Source: Umbilicaria muhlenbergii (lineage: Eukaryota > Ascomycota > Lecanoromycetes > Umbilicariales > Umbilicariaceae). Taken from it: a stretch of 64,000 nt of DNA. A program made the position numbers and the translations under genes. Below, in pieces: positions 10,500 through 20,880 of this stretch; position 1 is the first letter of the stretch; every line of letters starts with the position of its first letter. The DNA is taken from assembly GCA_000611775.1 (NCBI GenBank), contig KK106983.1, positions 2,476,808 to 2,540,807 on the forward strand, given 5' to 3'. Below the pieces are notes generated by a model. That model did not search any database, was not told where the DNA came from, and was given only the letters and a program-made list of their open reading frames with translations.

Positions 10500-11900
10500 G
10501 TGAAACTGAATTAATACATGATGAATAAAGGTTATCTCATGATTCAAGCATGATAAAAAACAGTGAAGGAATCTCTTGAGAAGAGATGCAGCAACTTATT
10601 CAAGTTAACATTTAAGCAGCAGTAACAGCAGTCATGATTAACATATAAATAAGCTCACAAGGCTCATCAGAATCATTAAGTGAAGCTGAACTCTTTAACT
10701 CTGTTAATTCAATAAGTGACAGAATCAGAGGTAACTCAGCATTTAAACTTTAAGATATCAATTACTTTGATTTCAATTCAAATGTCAAATCAGCTGAAGT
10801 CAAGGAGAATCATTAAATCTATCATAATGTATTCAACTTCATCAATCATTTACATGTCAAAGCACTCATTATGAATGCAGTTTTACTTAAATAAAACTTG
10901 AATGCCTGCCTGCTAAGAAAGGTGAACACCTGATACACAGAAGAACTCACTCACCTTTTTTATATAAACTTAAGAAACAACAACAATGAGGTATTCAAAT
11001 GATATAATACCTTGAAAGTCAGATTTTAAAATAACTTCAGTAAAGCTCTGACAGCTTTAAAGGCTTTATAATACACTGTTCAAGATGTTAAATATCATTG
11101 AGATTCAGCCTTTTATATACAGTTCATTATTCTGCATGAGAAGAATGCTGAAACTGTCACAATAAAAGCAGCTCAAGTTTTAATCACTTATGAGCATTTA
11201 AATGCTGAGCTACATCTACACTTACTCTGCTTCACACTCAACTCTATCATAGTGACCTTTATCAAAGACATCAACTACCAGAAGATTATTTAATTTAATA
11301 TTTACATTAAAGATCAAGAGTCTAGTCATGATAATATCTTTAATGATTGATGAGAACATCAGTCAGGCAATCAACAAAATAAGTAATATTTTAATCATTC
11401 ATTTTAATTTTAATTTCAAGAAAACAATCATTCTCTGTTTTTTAATAATAATTATTTTGTTAATAACCCTTTATTTCATAATCCTGAGTGATTCAACAGA
11501 GGATATGATCATTATTCAACATATCAAGATGAGAGAAGTTTTAACAATGCACAGATGCAAGATCAAATTACAGTTATATTTTAATTTAAAAAGATACAAT
11601 AATCACTCATAATCACAAATGAAAATAGAAGATCATTCACTGATGTTGAACAACTGTTAAATTAAAATGTCAGAAACAAGAACCTTTTTCAGCACTGACA
11701 GCTTAATTATCTTTAAGCTTATCATGAGAAGCCTGATGAAGATGAGCAGACAGTTTATCAAAAGTAAAAAGATGATTTTTATGAGCAAACTTATCAGCAA
11801 GATGCTGAGAACATTTACATATTAAGTTTTAATGAATATAATGAGCAAGATGATCAAACCATGAAAGAATCAAGAGGGAAATTAAAAAACTTAAACATAA
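10500..11900 (+). pseudogene. Gy-C gag region, broken
   Basis: Between the LTR and the protease. Frames are rich in Asn, Lys, Ile and Leu with stops throughout; the only longer open part is 11328-11612 (94 codons), which includes an Ile/Leu-rich stretch that could be just a mutation product. Position, and the acidic/polar composition of the 11640-11880 part before the protease, suggest gag. The first 500 bp after the LTR show nothing recognisable. Confidence 0.45.
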
Positions 11901-12139
11901 ATCATTATATATTTTCCATCTCCTGCTGAAACTGTCATGAGGAATTTCAGTCAAACAACAAAATGCATAAGCATGTTTGAAAAGGCTGTTTATCAGCAGT
12001 TAATCATAAGCTTATTGAGAGCTCATTTAATCATCTTATCATAATGAGCTCAAGCAAGCTAAAGCAGTTTATGCAAGAATACACTTTTCAAAGTTGATAA
12101 TACATCACAATGAAGATGAGATTCAATGAAAAGTTGAAT

Positions 12140-12841
12140 ACACCTGCAGAGTCAATCTGCATTGATAATAAATGCATTATGAGCCTCATTAATAAGCAGT
12201 TCTTTCACAGATTATCCTTGAATGAGACTCACAAGATGAAGTGAACAGCATCATTAATTTCAGTTCATGATCTTAAGACTGCAACTCATCAAGCAAATGA
12301 GTATGTCACTTTAAATATTTACCTCTCAGGCACTGACGGCAGGACAGCTCATGTCAATGATGAATTTCATTTAATTAACAACCTCAAAGCAAACATGCTT
12401 ATTGAGATGAATATATTGACAGCAAAGGAGGTCACAGTCAAGCTGTGATTAAAGAACTTAATGACTGTGATAGAAAGCTGTCAAAATATTATCATTTCAC
12501 TACATGTAACAATTAAATTTAACACCTGAATGAATAAAACAGTGATGTTTAATGAGTACACTGTGATTTCATTACAGGCTCAAATTGCAGTACTCATTAC
12601 TTTATTTTATGAAACTGAACTCCTCAAGGACAGGGACCTCATATTTAAACTTAATGATATTAATATTGAACTCATGATGTATGCTCACATCATTAATCAT
12701 GTGATGCCTGAAGTACTGATTTATAATGAGTCTGAAAAGCTTGTAATTCTACCTCAGAAGACTCACCTAGGTCAAGTAATGAAATATAAAATAAATGATT
12801 ATTACTCAGCTCATTTAAACATTTTAATGCTTACTGCCTGA
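12140..12841 (+). pseudogene. Gy-C retropepsin region
   Basis: Plus-strand translation gives the protease of the common fungal Gypsy lineage: a CIDNKCIMSLI block (expected D-T-G-C active site, with D and G changed), then ISVHDL, YLSGTDGRTAHV and LKANMLIEMNILTA. The long open part 12530-12841 (103 codons) covers the C-terminal domain, ending in a YYSAH motif. An intact enzyme would cut the gag-pol polyprotein. Substitutions such as Gly-to-Glu and Asp-to-Asn fit G-to-A change. Confidence 0.8.
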
Positions 12842-12999
12842 AAGACCTGCTCAAGAGATAATGAGAATTGAGCATGCTAAAGTTTTTAAAATATTCTAAC
12901 TGCAGTCATGACATTCAATGTAATCATGAACAGTTTATTCACAGGAAATCTTTTATCTTCATTATAATCATCTGCAGAGAGCCTGCTACTGAATGAAAT

Positions 13000-13900
13000 C
13001 ACTGTGTGCAGTGATGTGAGCATCATGTACTGAATTACTGAGATCATCAATCAATACCCTCAGCTATGAGAAGATTGAAACAACATCATTAATGTTTCAG
13101 AGTTAAAGTAAATGAACATACTACTTCTTAATAACTGAAGAGAGCTCTACAAGGCTGAATAAATTAAGATATACTCATTAAGAAAGCAAGACAAGAAGTT
13201 GATTAATAAAATGTTCAACAAATTACACACTGAGAATCATTTTAAGTGAGTGTCAACAATCACCTCATTTACATATCCTTGCTTTGTCATGTGAAGAGAC
13301 ACTCAAGAAGGCTGTAAAAGCAGAGTGATCATGAATATACAAGCTTTAAATAAAATGATAATGTTAAACATCTACTCAGTGTCATCTCAAGCTGAAATCC
13401 TCACAGCAGTACATGAGTTCAATTACATATTAATAATAAACTGCAGCAGCTTCTTTCATCAATGAAGAATAAAATCAAAAGCACATTACAAGCTTACTGT
13501 GTCTTCTCACTGAGGTCAAGAAGTATTTAAAGTGATGATGATGAAATATAAAAATTCATCAACTTATATATAAAGAATGATAAACAAAGTCCTTCAAGAG
13601 TAATGCAAATTCACATGAGTTTATGTGAATGACATTGTTATATTCTTCAACATGCTGAATGAGCACCTGCATTATCTAAATAGTGTATTCAGAGTGTTAA
13701 TGAAGAAGAATATTTGCCTCTCTCTCAAGAAGTCATTTTTTAATTATTACTCAATAAAGCTTCTTGATCAGAGAGTTGATACTCTGAGACTGATCACAGA
13801 AGTGAAAAAACTTGCAGTCATAACATGTTTGAAGTTCTTAAAATCATTGAATGCTCTTGAGAAATACCTTGATCTTATCAGGTATCTTTAACAGTACATA
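13000..13900 (+). pseudogene. Gy-C reverse transcriptase
   Basis: The open segment 13625-13891 (88 codons) carries the RT C-terminus: VNDIVIFFNMLNEHLHYL (the YVDDIVIFS motif with the first D changed to N), KKSFFNYYSIKLLDQRVD, and LKFLKSLNALEKYLDL, which leads into RNase H. The N-terminal part at 13200-13600 is broken by TGA. The sequence is typical of the fungal Gypsy lineage, in which LLGQRVD and ALE.YLG are conserved. Confidence 0.9.
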
Positions 13901-14600
13901 TTAAAGTATACAGTCATTTCAAAGTCACTTCAGGAATGAAAAATGCTGCTAAACAAGATTATTAAAAAGCAGTCAAGTAAGTCAGTTAAAGACATAATGA
14001 GAAAAAAGATCATTAAAAAAGTAAAGATAAACATATCAACTTCATGAAAGCTTTAAGCATTCAATCAATTGCAAGTAATATTCTCTCAGTCAATCATATT
14101 AACACACTTTAACTCAGCCCGTCAGCTGTACATTGACTTAAATGTGTTGAAAAAATTCAGGTTCAGTGCTCACATTTATCATCACTGAAGTAATGATGAA
14201 ATTAAGGGAGAACTGACTTCAAAGGTGAAACAGAAAAACATGAAGTTTATATGTTTTCTCAGCAGATTATTAACAGATGCAGAGACTAAGTACTAATTCA
14301 CAGAACTGAAAGTGACAGGTTTAATATGAATTGTTCAGAAAATACAACACATGATTGAATCAACAGTTAAAGTAACAATCATATACACTGATCACTCAGT
14401 CATGATCAATATTATATGTCAGTTAAGCTTATTAATGACATCAACTGAGAAGATAAACTTACACTCTATTTAAACATTTAAATATCTTCAATGCTTTCAC
14501 CTTGATGTTCACTACAAGCCTGATAAATTTAATGTTATACCAGACGCGCTGTTGAGACTAACAAGGCAAGATTATCATCAGGAATTAAATACATTGATGC
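13900..14600 (+). pseudogene. Gy-C RNase H
   Basis: Follows RT directly. Visible blocks are a LSELKVTGLI..IVQKIQHMIE segment, IIYTDHSVM (the conserved TDH of Gypsy RNase H), and HLDVHYKPDKFNVIPDAL, which corresponds to the 'YRPGK.N.VPDALSR' ending. Stops are few but present. The catalytic core cannot be checked fully because the first acidic block is degraded. Confidence 0.8.
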
Positions 14601-14699
14601 TTGACATTCTTTATATGACTTCAACTTATAACAGTAACTCAGCTGTGTACTTAATATCATTAATGAAGTTGAATGCAGAGTTTTAAGAACACCTGATGA

Positions 14700-16130
14700 A
14701 CAGATACACTTAAGACATTTAATGAATTAAAGTCAAGATCATGATAAAGATGAACATCAAATTAGAAAAGAATGTCACAGCTTTATCATATAAGTTGATA
14801 AACAAACTAATATATTATAAGAATTTAAAATGCAGCCTTCAGCTGAGTATCTCAGCAGTAAAAGACTTGAAAAAGAACTTGTTTCAGCAAGTACATGATG
14901 AGCTGAGTCACTTGAAGTACATGAAAACACATGAGTATTTAATGAAAAAATTGTACTTCTTCAATCTTTTGAAGAAACTTCATGAGTTTATTCATTTATG
15001 CTCTTAATGTCAGCTCTGTTAAATACTTAAGTATAAATTATACAATGCTCTTCAATTAATTCTGATGTCTTCATGGCTTTTTCACATCATTTTATTAAAC
15101 TTTATACTGAGACTGCCTGTAACGCCCCTGCTGAAAGAATATGACTGCATAATATCTTTAACAGACAAATTCAGCAAAGTGGTAAGCTTTATCCTCAGCA
15201 AAATCACATGAAAGAATGCACAATGAGTCATAAAGTTCCTTAATTGTTTAACTCTTATGAACTGAGGCCTCCTCAAGGCAATTCTGACAGACAGAGACTC
15301 AAAATTCATGACAAGAATGTAAAAGAGCATCTTCAAGCAGTTAAAAGTTAAATCATTACTTTTAACAGCATATTACTCTCAGACAGATGATAACTCTGAA
15401 ATTATAAATTAAATAATAAAAATCACTCTACAGTACTTCCTGACAACATTGAAGAACATCAGTGATTGAGTCACAGTATTATCAAGGATGCAGGCAGCCT
15501 TGAACAACTTTATAAAGTATTTCAACATCATTAAAACCTCAACTGAAGTCCTTTATGAATTTCAAATCAGAGGAGCACTCAATTTTTTATAAGTTAATGA
15601 GAACAGTGACTCTACAAATAAGATAACTTTAAGAGATATTTAAGACATCAATTCTGCAGACTCAATGACAGTAATGATGAAATACAAATCAACAGCAGTT
15701 GATGTAAAAAACATCATTATCTTTACTGTTATACACATGAAGAAGTATTATGACAGCAGACATACATCAAAATTCTTTAAAATCAGTGACATGATCAACT
15801 TATGATTACATCAAGGGTACACTATATCAGGCATTCAGAACAAGAAGATTAAACAGCAGTTTAAAAACTTATTTTAAATCATTAAGAGAATCAGATGCTT
15901 GACTTATAAGTTAAATCTTTCCCCTCATTAATAAATTCATGACATCATATCAATAGCTCACCTGAAAGGTGCAATCACAGCTGATTTATATGATCAGTTG
16001 AGATCAGATCACCTGTCATTAATAATAATGAATAATGATTTAAATCACTATGAAATCAAATGCCTGCTCAAGAAGAGAACAAGGCGCTCAGAATATAATG
16101 ATTATGAAATAATCATTAAATACCTTATAT
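14700..16130 (+). pseudogene. Gy-C integrase
   Basis: The open part 14741-15007 covers the N-terminus: HDELSHLKYMKTHEYLMKK, the HHCC first half with Gly lost, and LHEFIHLCS, where the Cys pair would follow. The core continues through LTDKFSKVVSF, a LTDRDSKFMTRM motif (second Asp), a SLLLTAYYSQTD block and MQAALNNF. It would insert the cDNA into chromosomal DNA. No chromodomain is seen at the C-terminus, which ends near 16130 after a basic stretch. Confidence 0.85.
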
Positions 16131-16329
16131 GATGAAAAGGCTACAGCTTTAAACATGACATGTGATATAACATTAAGGATCTGAGAAGCGCAAGAGATCT
16201 CATAAAGATATATAATAACATACACATGAAAGCTCAGATTAAAGCATTAATGATCAGTGATGAAAGCTGACACCTTCAAGAAGAAATCAATAAAAGATTC
16301 TTTAAAAATTTTTAAATTCTCATCACATG

Positions 16330-18120
16330 ATCCTGATTGCTTTACATGTTATGAAATAACACTTAATGAAGCATACTTATCATATTATGAAGCATTCTAC
16401 ATGACATGCTCAGAGAAATTCCTCACTGAATAATATGCAGAGTCAGAATAATTCACTGTTTTATTATTAAACAGTGAGCTTTACACCTCACTTCCCTCAC
16501 TGCTCAACACATTATGTCAGAGAACCTCACTTCTCTTGTTATAATTACTGCAGTGAACCTCTTCTTGTTTTTAAATGATACAACATCATCATGTACTTAT
16601 TTACTCAACATACTGCAGGGAACTTCCTCTTGTCTTTAAACATTACATCAGAGAACCTCCTCTTGTTCTTGAATATTATATCAGAGAACCTCACTTCCTT
16701 TATTATAATTACTGCAGTGAACCTTCCCTTGTTCATGAACAATACAGCATCATCATATAATCATCACTCAACATTATACAGTGAGCTTTAAATCAACCGC
16801 CAGTTACTTATCACTACTCATCACTCATAACACAAGAAATAATCATAGTGAAATCACATGATGTTGTAATGAGAGATCAACCCACAGCATGCATTTATCA
16901 CATGAGCACATGAAGTAAGCATAACTTCAAGAACCTTTATTATAATGACAGAGATGAAGTAAACTCTAATGATGAAGTTCAATATTATGCAGATGAAGAT
17001 GAAGGCTCATGTAATTTATATGATGAAGATGATGAGCTCATCAAGATTAACTGACCTGATGAAATCATGATTAATTCACAGGAAGTTATCATGAGTGCTT
17101 TTATAAAGATGACAGCAGAGCTGATCACAGCTAAATAAATTACAAAGAACATCAACAACAATGATGATGATAATGAGCTTTTGAAATTAATTAAAATGTC
17201 ACTCAACATCACCTGTGATAAAATTAACTGATGTAGAGCTTGATTGAGGGCAAACAGACACAAGAAGAAGGATTTCAACATTAATAAAATAATGCAGATA
17301 ACAGATGAGGATATGAAGAAAGTTGTTTAAACTTTAATAAATTCATTTTAAAGAATAAACTCAAAGGAAGGAAGATGATCACACATGAATATAAAAAAAT
17401 ATAAATGTGAGTGAATAATTCAGTATTTACTTAATATATGTAAATTTATAATTATGACACTCTTTCTCCTGCTTAGTCTTTTATTAATTATAGTAGAGAA
17501 TATCTCAGAGTCTCTTCTGATGAAATTAAAAAAAAATGTAGCAATCTTGAGAGTTTCATGTGACATCATTCATGACAGGCAAACTCACAAGCAGTGAAAA
17601 AAGTTGAAGAAAAAGAATAAAAGAGTTATGAAATATTAAGTTCTCATCAATCATATAATTTACCTGATGATAAGGAATACAAGCTTTAAGATCACTGATG
17701 AATCTGAGAATTTAACATGAAACATACAGATCACATGCAAGTATCATATATTAAATGTGTCAGGATTATTCATCATGAAGAATAAAATTATCTGACTTAT
17801 AAGCTTTTAAATCAAGAATATACACACTGCTCACTTCATACAGATGTGCAACAATCACTGCATATAACTTTATCAAGCTTATGTCAAGTGATGAAGAGAT
17901 TGAATTACTTTTATTGAAACATGAATGACCTGAGAATGAAACTTGATGCAAAGAGAATGAATCATGAGCCTCTGTTAGATAAAGTTCTCTGATGATATAA
18001 TTAATATCAATATCAACACCTGTGCATCAGACAAGCTTGACTACTGAAGCAGAGTTGCAAGAATCTTCAAGAAGAATAAGTATAAACTTAATAATTCATT
18101 CTTGATTTAATCATGCAGTC
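16330..18120 (+). pseudogene. Extra coding-like region between Gy-C integrase and 3' LTR
   Basis: Plus-strand frames stay largely open if TGA is ignored. The first part contains the 11-residue repeat described separately. The second (16900-17400) is acidic (runs such as DEDEGSCNLYDEDDEL), then KKKDFN. The third (17450-18100) has a hydrophobic FLLLSLLLIIVE segment followed by a basic stretch and C-containing motifs. I do not recognise a family. It may be one accessory ORF or more, or sequence captured by the element. Open minus-strand frames here (16985-17281, 17766-17951) look like shadows. Confidence 0.4.
16513..16745 (+). repeat. 33-bp coding repeat (11-residue unit)
   Basis: Six 33-bp units in two blocks: two at 16513-16577 and four at 16608-16745. 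In the open frame 16575-16760 the four units read as YCRELPLVFKH, YIREPPLVLEY, YIREPHFLYYN and YCSEPSLVHEQ: Tyr first, then R/S-E-P/L-P-L-V. The first block is in a different frame, so an indel separates them. Because the period is a multiple of three and the peptide is conserved, the repeat probably arose while the region was coding. Confidence 0.75.
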
Positions 18121-18290
18121 ATTAGTAATAATAGTTAATAAAAAATGAAATCTGAGCATCATCTGACATCATTAATCTTTTCTTTATTTATTCTTTTTAT
18201 TTTTAAGACTTTTTTTCCTCTCCTGTCTTGAATTTCCTATGTAATCAGTGATTGCTTTATTAGCAGCATGATATTATCATGCATAACTCC

Positions 18291-18524
18291 TGATGACACC
18301 CTTCTAGATAGGGTGAAATGCACTTTTAAAAAAATGAAAAGCTCATAAAGATTATGAGCATGTTTGAAAAAAAGCATTTATTGTAACTTTATTAAAGTCT
18401 CACCTCCTCTTATTTTAACTTAATGTAGCTTAATAACTTATCTTAGCCTAAAGTAGCTTAATGAAGTCAGCATAAAAGCTGACTTCTTAATAAATAAAAT
18501 ATAACATCTTTATCACTTATAACA
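18291..18524 (+). repeat. Gy-C 3' LTR (boundaries approximate)
   Basis: Ends with the same TTATCACTTATAACA as the left LTR. Contains a GCTCATAAAGATTATGAGC palindrome at about 18340-18361 not evident in the left copy. Start taken at TGATGACACC. The sequence after 18524 (to 18595) is a short unassigned flank before the first foldback. Confidence 0.6.
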
Positions 18525-18595
18525 TAATTGTTGTACTTTTGTCATACTCATGTATATTCATTGTATTAATTTATTCATCACAGCTTGCTTCTCAA

Positions 18596-19446
18596 CATCT
18601 GCAATTTGACAGCCCGCTCAAAAATAAGGTTTTAGTTAATAGTACTTTATGCACTCAGAGCACTCTCTGAGCAGTAAATGAGCTCATAAAAAAATTACAC
18701 ATTAAATAAATATTATACCTTAATGAATAATAAGAAACTTTTTATTGAAAAGTTTTAAATCTCTTTAATCTGTACACTTTAGAAACTAAAGATTTCTTCA
18801 TAAGTTTTAATTTGCAATAGTTATGAATTAAAAAACTTTTAACTAATTATAAATATATTAGCATATTGAATAACTATTGCGCTTTTATACTTATAATATA
18901 ACTTTCAGTTTATAAGTTGTAGAGAATAAGCTGTTTAAGAGTTTTCTTATACAAAGTTTCTTTTTATGTGTTGTTGTTGTTGAGTTATTCAAAAAGTCAT
19001 TAAAAGTCTGTTTATTAATGTTGTAATTTTCGTCACTGAAAGTTTGAAATCAATGTAACTTTTAACAACAACAGTTATAAAAAAACTTTAAGTTATAAAA
19101 CTGTTAAATAGCTTCTTCTCTACAACTTATAAACTGAAAATTATATCATAAGTATAAAAGCGCAATAGTTATTCAATATGCTAATATACTTATAATTAGT
19201 TAAAAGTTTTTTAATTCATAACTATTACAAATTAAAACTTATGAAGAAATCTTTAGTTTGTAAAGTGTACAAAATAAAGAGATTTAAAACTTTTCAATAA
19301 AAAGTTTCTTATTATTCATGAAGATATAATAGTTATTTAAAGTGTAAGATTTATATGAGCTCATTTACTGCTCAGAGAGTGCTCTGAGCGCATAAAGTAC
19401 TAGTAACTAAAATCTTATTTTTGAGCAGGCTGCCAAATTGTGAATG
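18596..19446 (+). mobile_element. Foldback element A, 851 bp
   Basis: Long inverted repeat: arms 18596-18926 and 19116-19446 (about 331 bp each), loop about 190 bp. Ends begin CATCTGCAATTTGACAGCC on the left and read CATTCACAATTTGGCAGCC on the other strand at the right. No open frame of note, so a non-autonomous element of the MITE or foldback type. Internal landmarks are GTTGTTGTTG near the loop and AAAAGCGCAATAG in the arms. No target-site duplication was seen. The loop is in the opposite orientation to that of foldback B. Confidence 0.85.
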
Positions 19447-20032
19447 TTGAGCAAGTCAGTGTATTTGAGTTCAGGATGTCAATGTTTGAAACAATGAATT
19501 ATAATCAGAAGTTTCTTATCATAGATGTGATAATTACATTTCACTGATATCATGCTTTTGTTGTAGAACATCATCAGGTGAAGAACTAATCACAGGCTGA
19601 TTAACAGGCATCTTAAATGTGACTCATTTATACATCTTTAAGCAGTCTGTTACAGCACTGATGTTGACATCTTTTCAGTTCTTTACTGCTCAAGCAGCAT
19701 GTTGTTCATTGTTCAGGTGAATGAGGTAAATCTTCATGATTAATAATGAATCAGGCTGAATCATTTGAGATGACAGAGCAACTTGAAGATGAGGAGAGAT
19801 TTTATCTCTGAGGTCATTTATACATTAAGTCTCATCATACTTAAGGAAGGTGAAAAGGCAGTGAAACTTAATATAGAAGTTTAAAAATCACTTTAATTCT
19901 TGAATAAGTTTAATATAAGTCTGATGATAATTCCTCTGTTTATTTAAGTCTTCATAAATCTCTCTCAAGTCCTTCAAGATCTCATTCATGTTATGATAGA
20001 AGTCTGTGACTGAGAGTTTATATAATGAACAG
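19447..20032 (-). pseudogene. Gypsy gag fragment between the two foldbacks
   Basis: Homologous to about 7330-7780 of Gy-B (for example the CATGTTGTTCATT...GTGAATGAGGTAAATCTTCAT stretch and the CATTAAGTCTCATCATACT stretch). On the minus strand it encodes the gag signature block 'F..FY.EF..L....Y.DE'. Both edges are cut sharply by foldbacks A and B. It is a diverged relative of Gy-B rather than the same copy. Confidence 0.75.
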
Positions 20033-20880
20033 CATCTGCAACTTGACAGCTTGCTCAAAAATAAGGTTTTAGTTAATAATACTTTATGCGCTCAGAGCAC
20101 TCTCTGAGCAGTAAATGAGCTCATATAAATCTTACACTTTAAATAACTATTATACCTTCATGAATAATAAGGAACTTTTTATTGAAAAGTTTTAAATCTC
20201 TTTATTCTGTACACTTTACAAACTAATGATTTCTTCATAAGTTTTAATTTGCATAGTTATGAATTAAAAAACTTTTAACTAATTATAAGTATATTAGCAT
20301 ATTGAATAACTATTGCGCTTTTATACTTATGATATAACTTTCAGTTTATAAGTTGTAGAAGAAGCTATTAAACAGTTTTATAATTTAAAGTTTTTTTATA
20401 ACTGTTGTTGTTAAAAGTTACATTGATTTCAAACTTTCAGTGACGAAAATTACAACATTAATAAACAGACTTTTAATGACTTTTTGAATAACTCAACAAC
20501 AACAACACATAAAAAGAAAGTTTGTATAAGAAAACTCTTAAACAGCTTATTCTCTACAACTTATAAACTGAAAGTTATATTATAAGTATAAAAGCGCAAT
20601 AGTTATTCAATATGCTAATATATTTATAATTAGTTAAAAGTTTTTTAATTCATAACTATTGCAAATTAAAACTTATGAAGAAATCTTTAGTTTCTAAAGT
20701 GTACAGATTAAAGAGATTTAAAACTTTTCAATAAAAAGTTTCTTATTATTCATGAAGGTATAATAATTATTTAAAGTGTAAGATTTGTATGAGCTTATTT
20801 ACTGCTCAGAGAGTGCTCTGAGCGCATAAAGTATTATTAACTAAAACCTTATTTTTGAGCAGGCTGCCAAATTGCGGATG
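20033..20880 (-). mobile_element. Foldback element B, 848 bp, inverted relative to A
   Basis: Same family as foldback A: arms about 20033-20360 and 20550-20880, ends CATCTGCAACTTGACAGC and, on the other strand, CATCCGCAATTTGGCAGCC. Its loop (20361-20549) is the reverse complement of the loop of A, so the two copies are inverted. Left flank is gag and right flank is an LTR of Gy-A, cut at its base 105; the two flanks do not belong to one uninterrupted sequence. Confidence 0.85.

Larger units (their letters stand above)
9742..18524 (+). mobile_element. Gy-C: Ty3/Gypsy element with extra 3' coding region
   Basis: Plus-strand element with gag, protease, RT, RNase H and integrase in order, followed by about 2.3 kb of further coding-like sequence. 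Near-identical blocks at about 9790-9936 and 18370-18524 (shared TTAACTTAATGTAGCTTAA and AAGCTGACTTCTTAATAAAT) are the LTRs. Both ends look like TGATGACAC...ACA. The left copy is shorter and no matching target-site duplication was seen, so the exact ends are uncertain. The family resembles the common fungal Gypsy lineage without a chromodomain. Confidence 0.8.

Noticed and set aside
11328-11612. Membrane protein with an Ile/Leu-rich segment
   Set aside because: The hydrophobic run is what C-to-T mutation makes of ordinary codons in an AT-rich gag region; no start context or family supports a separate gene.
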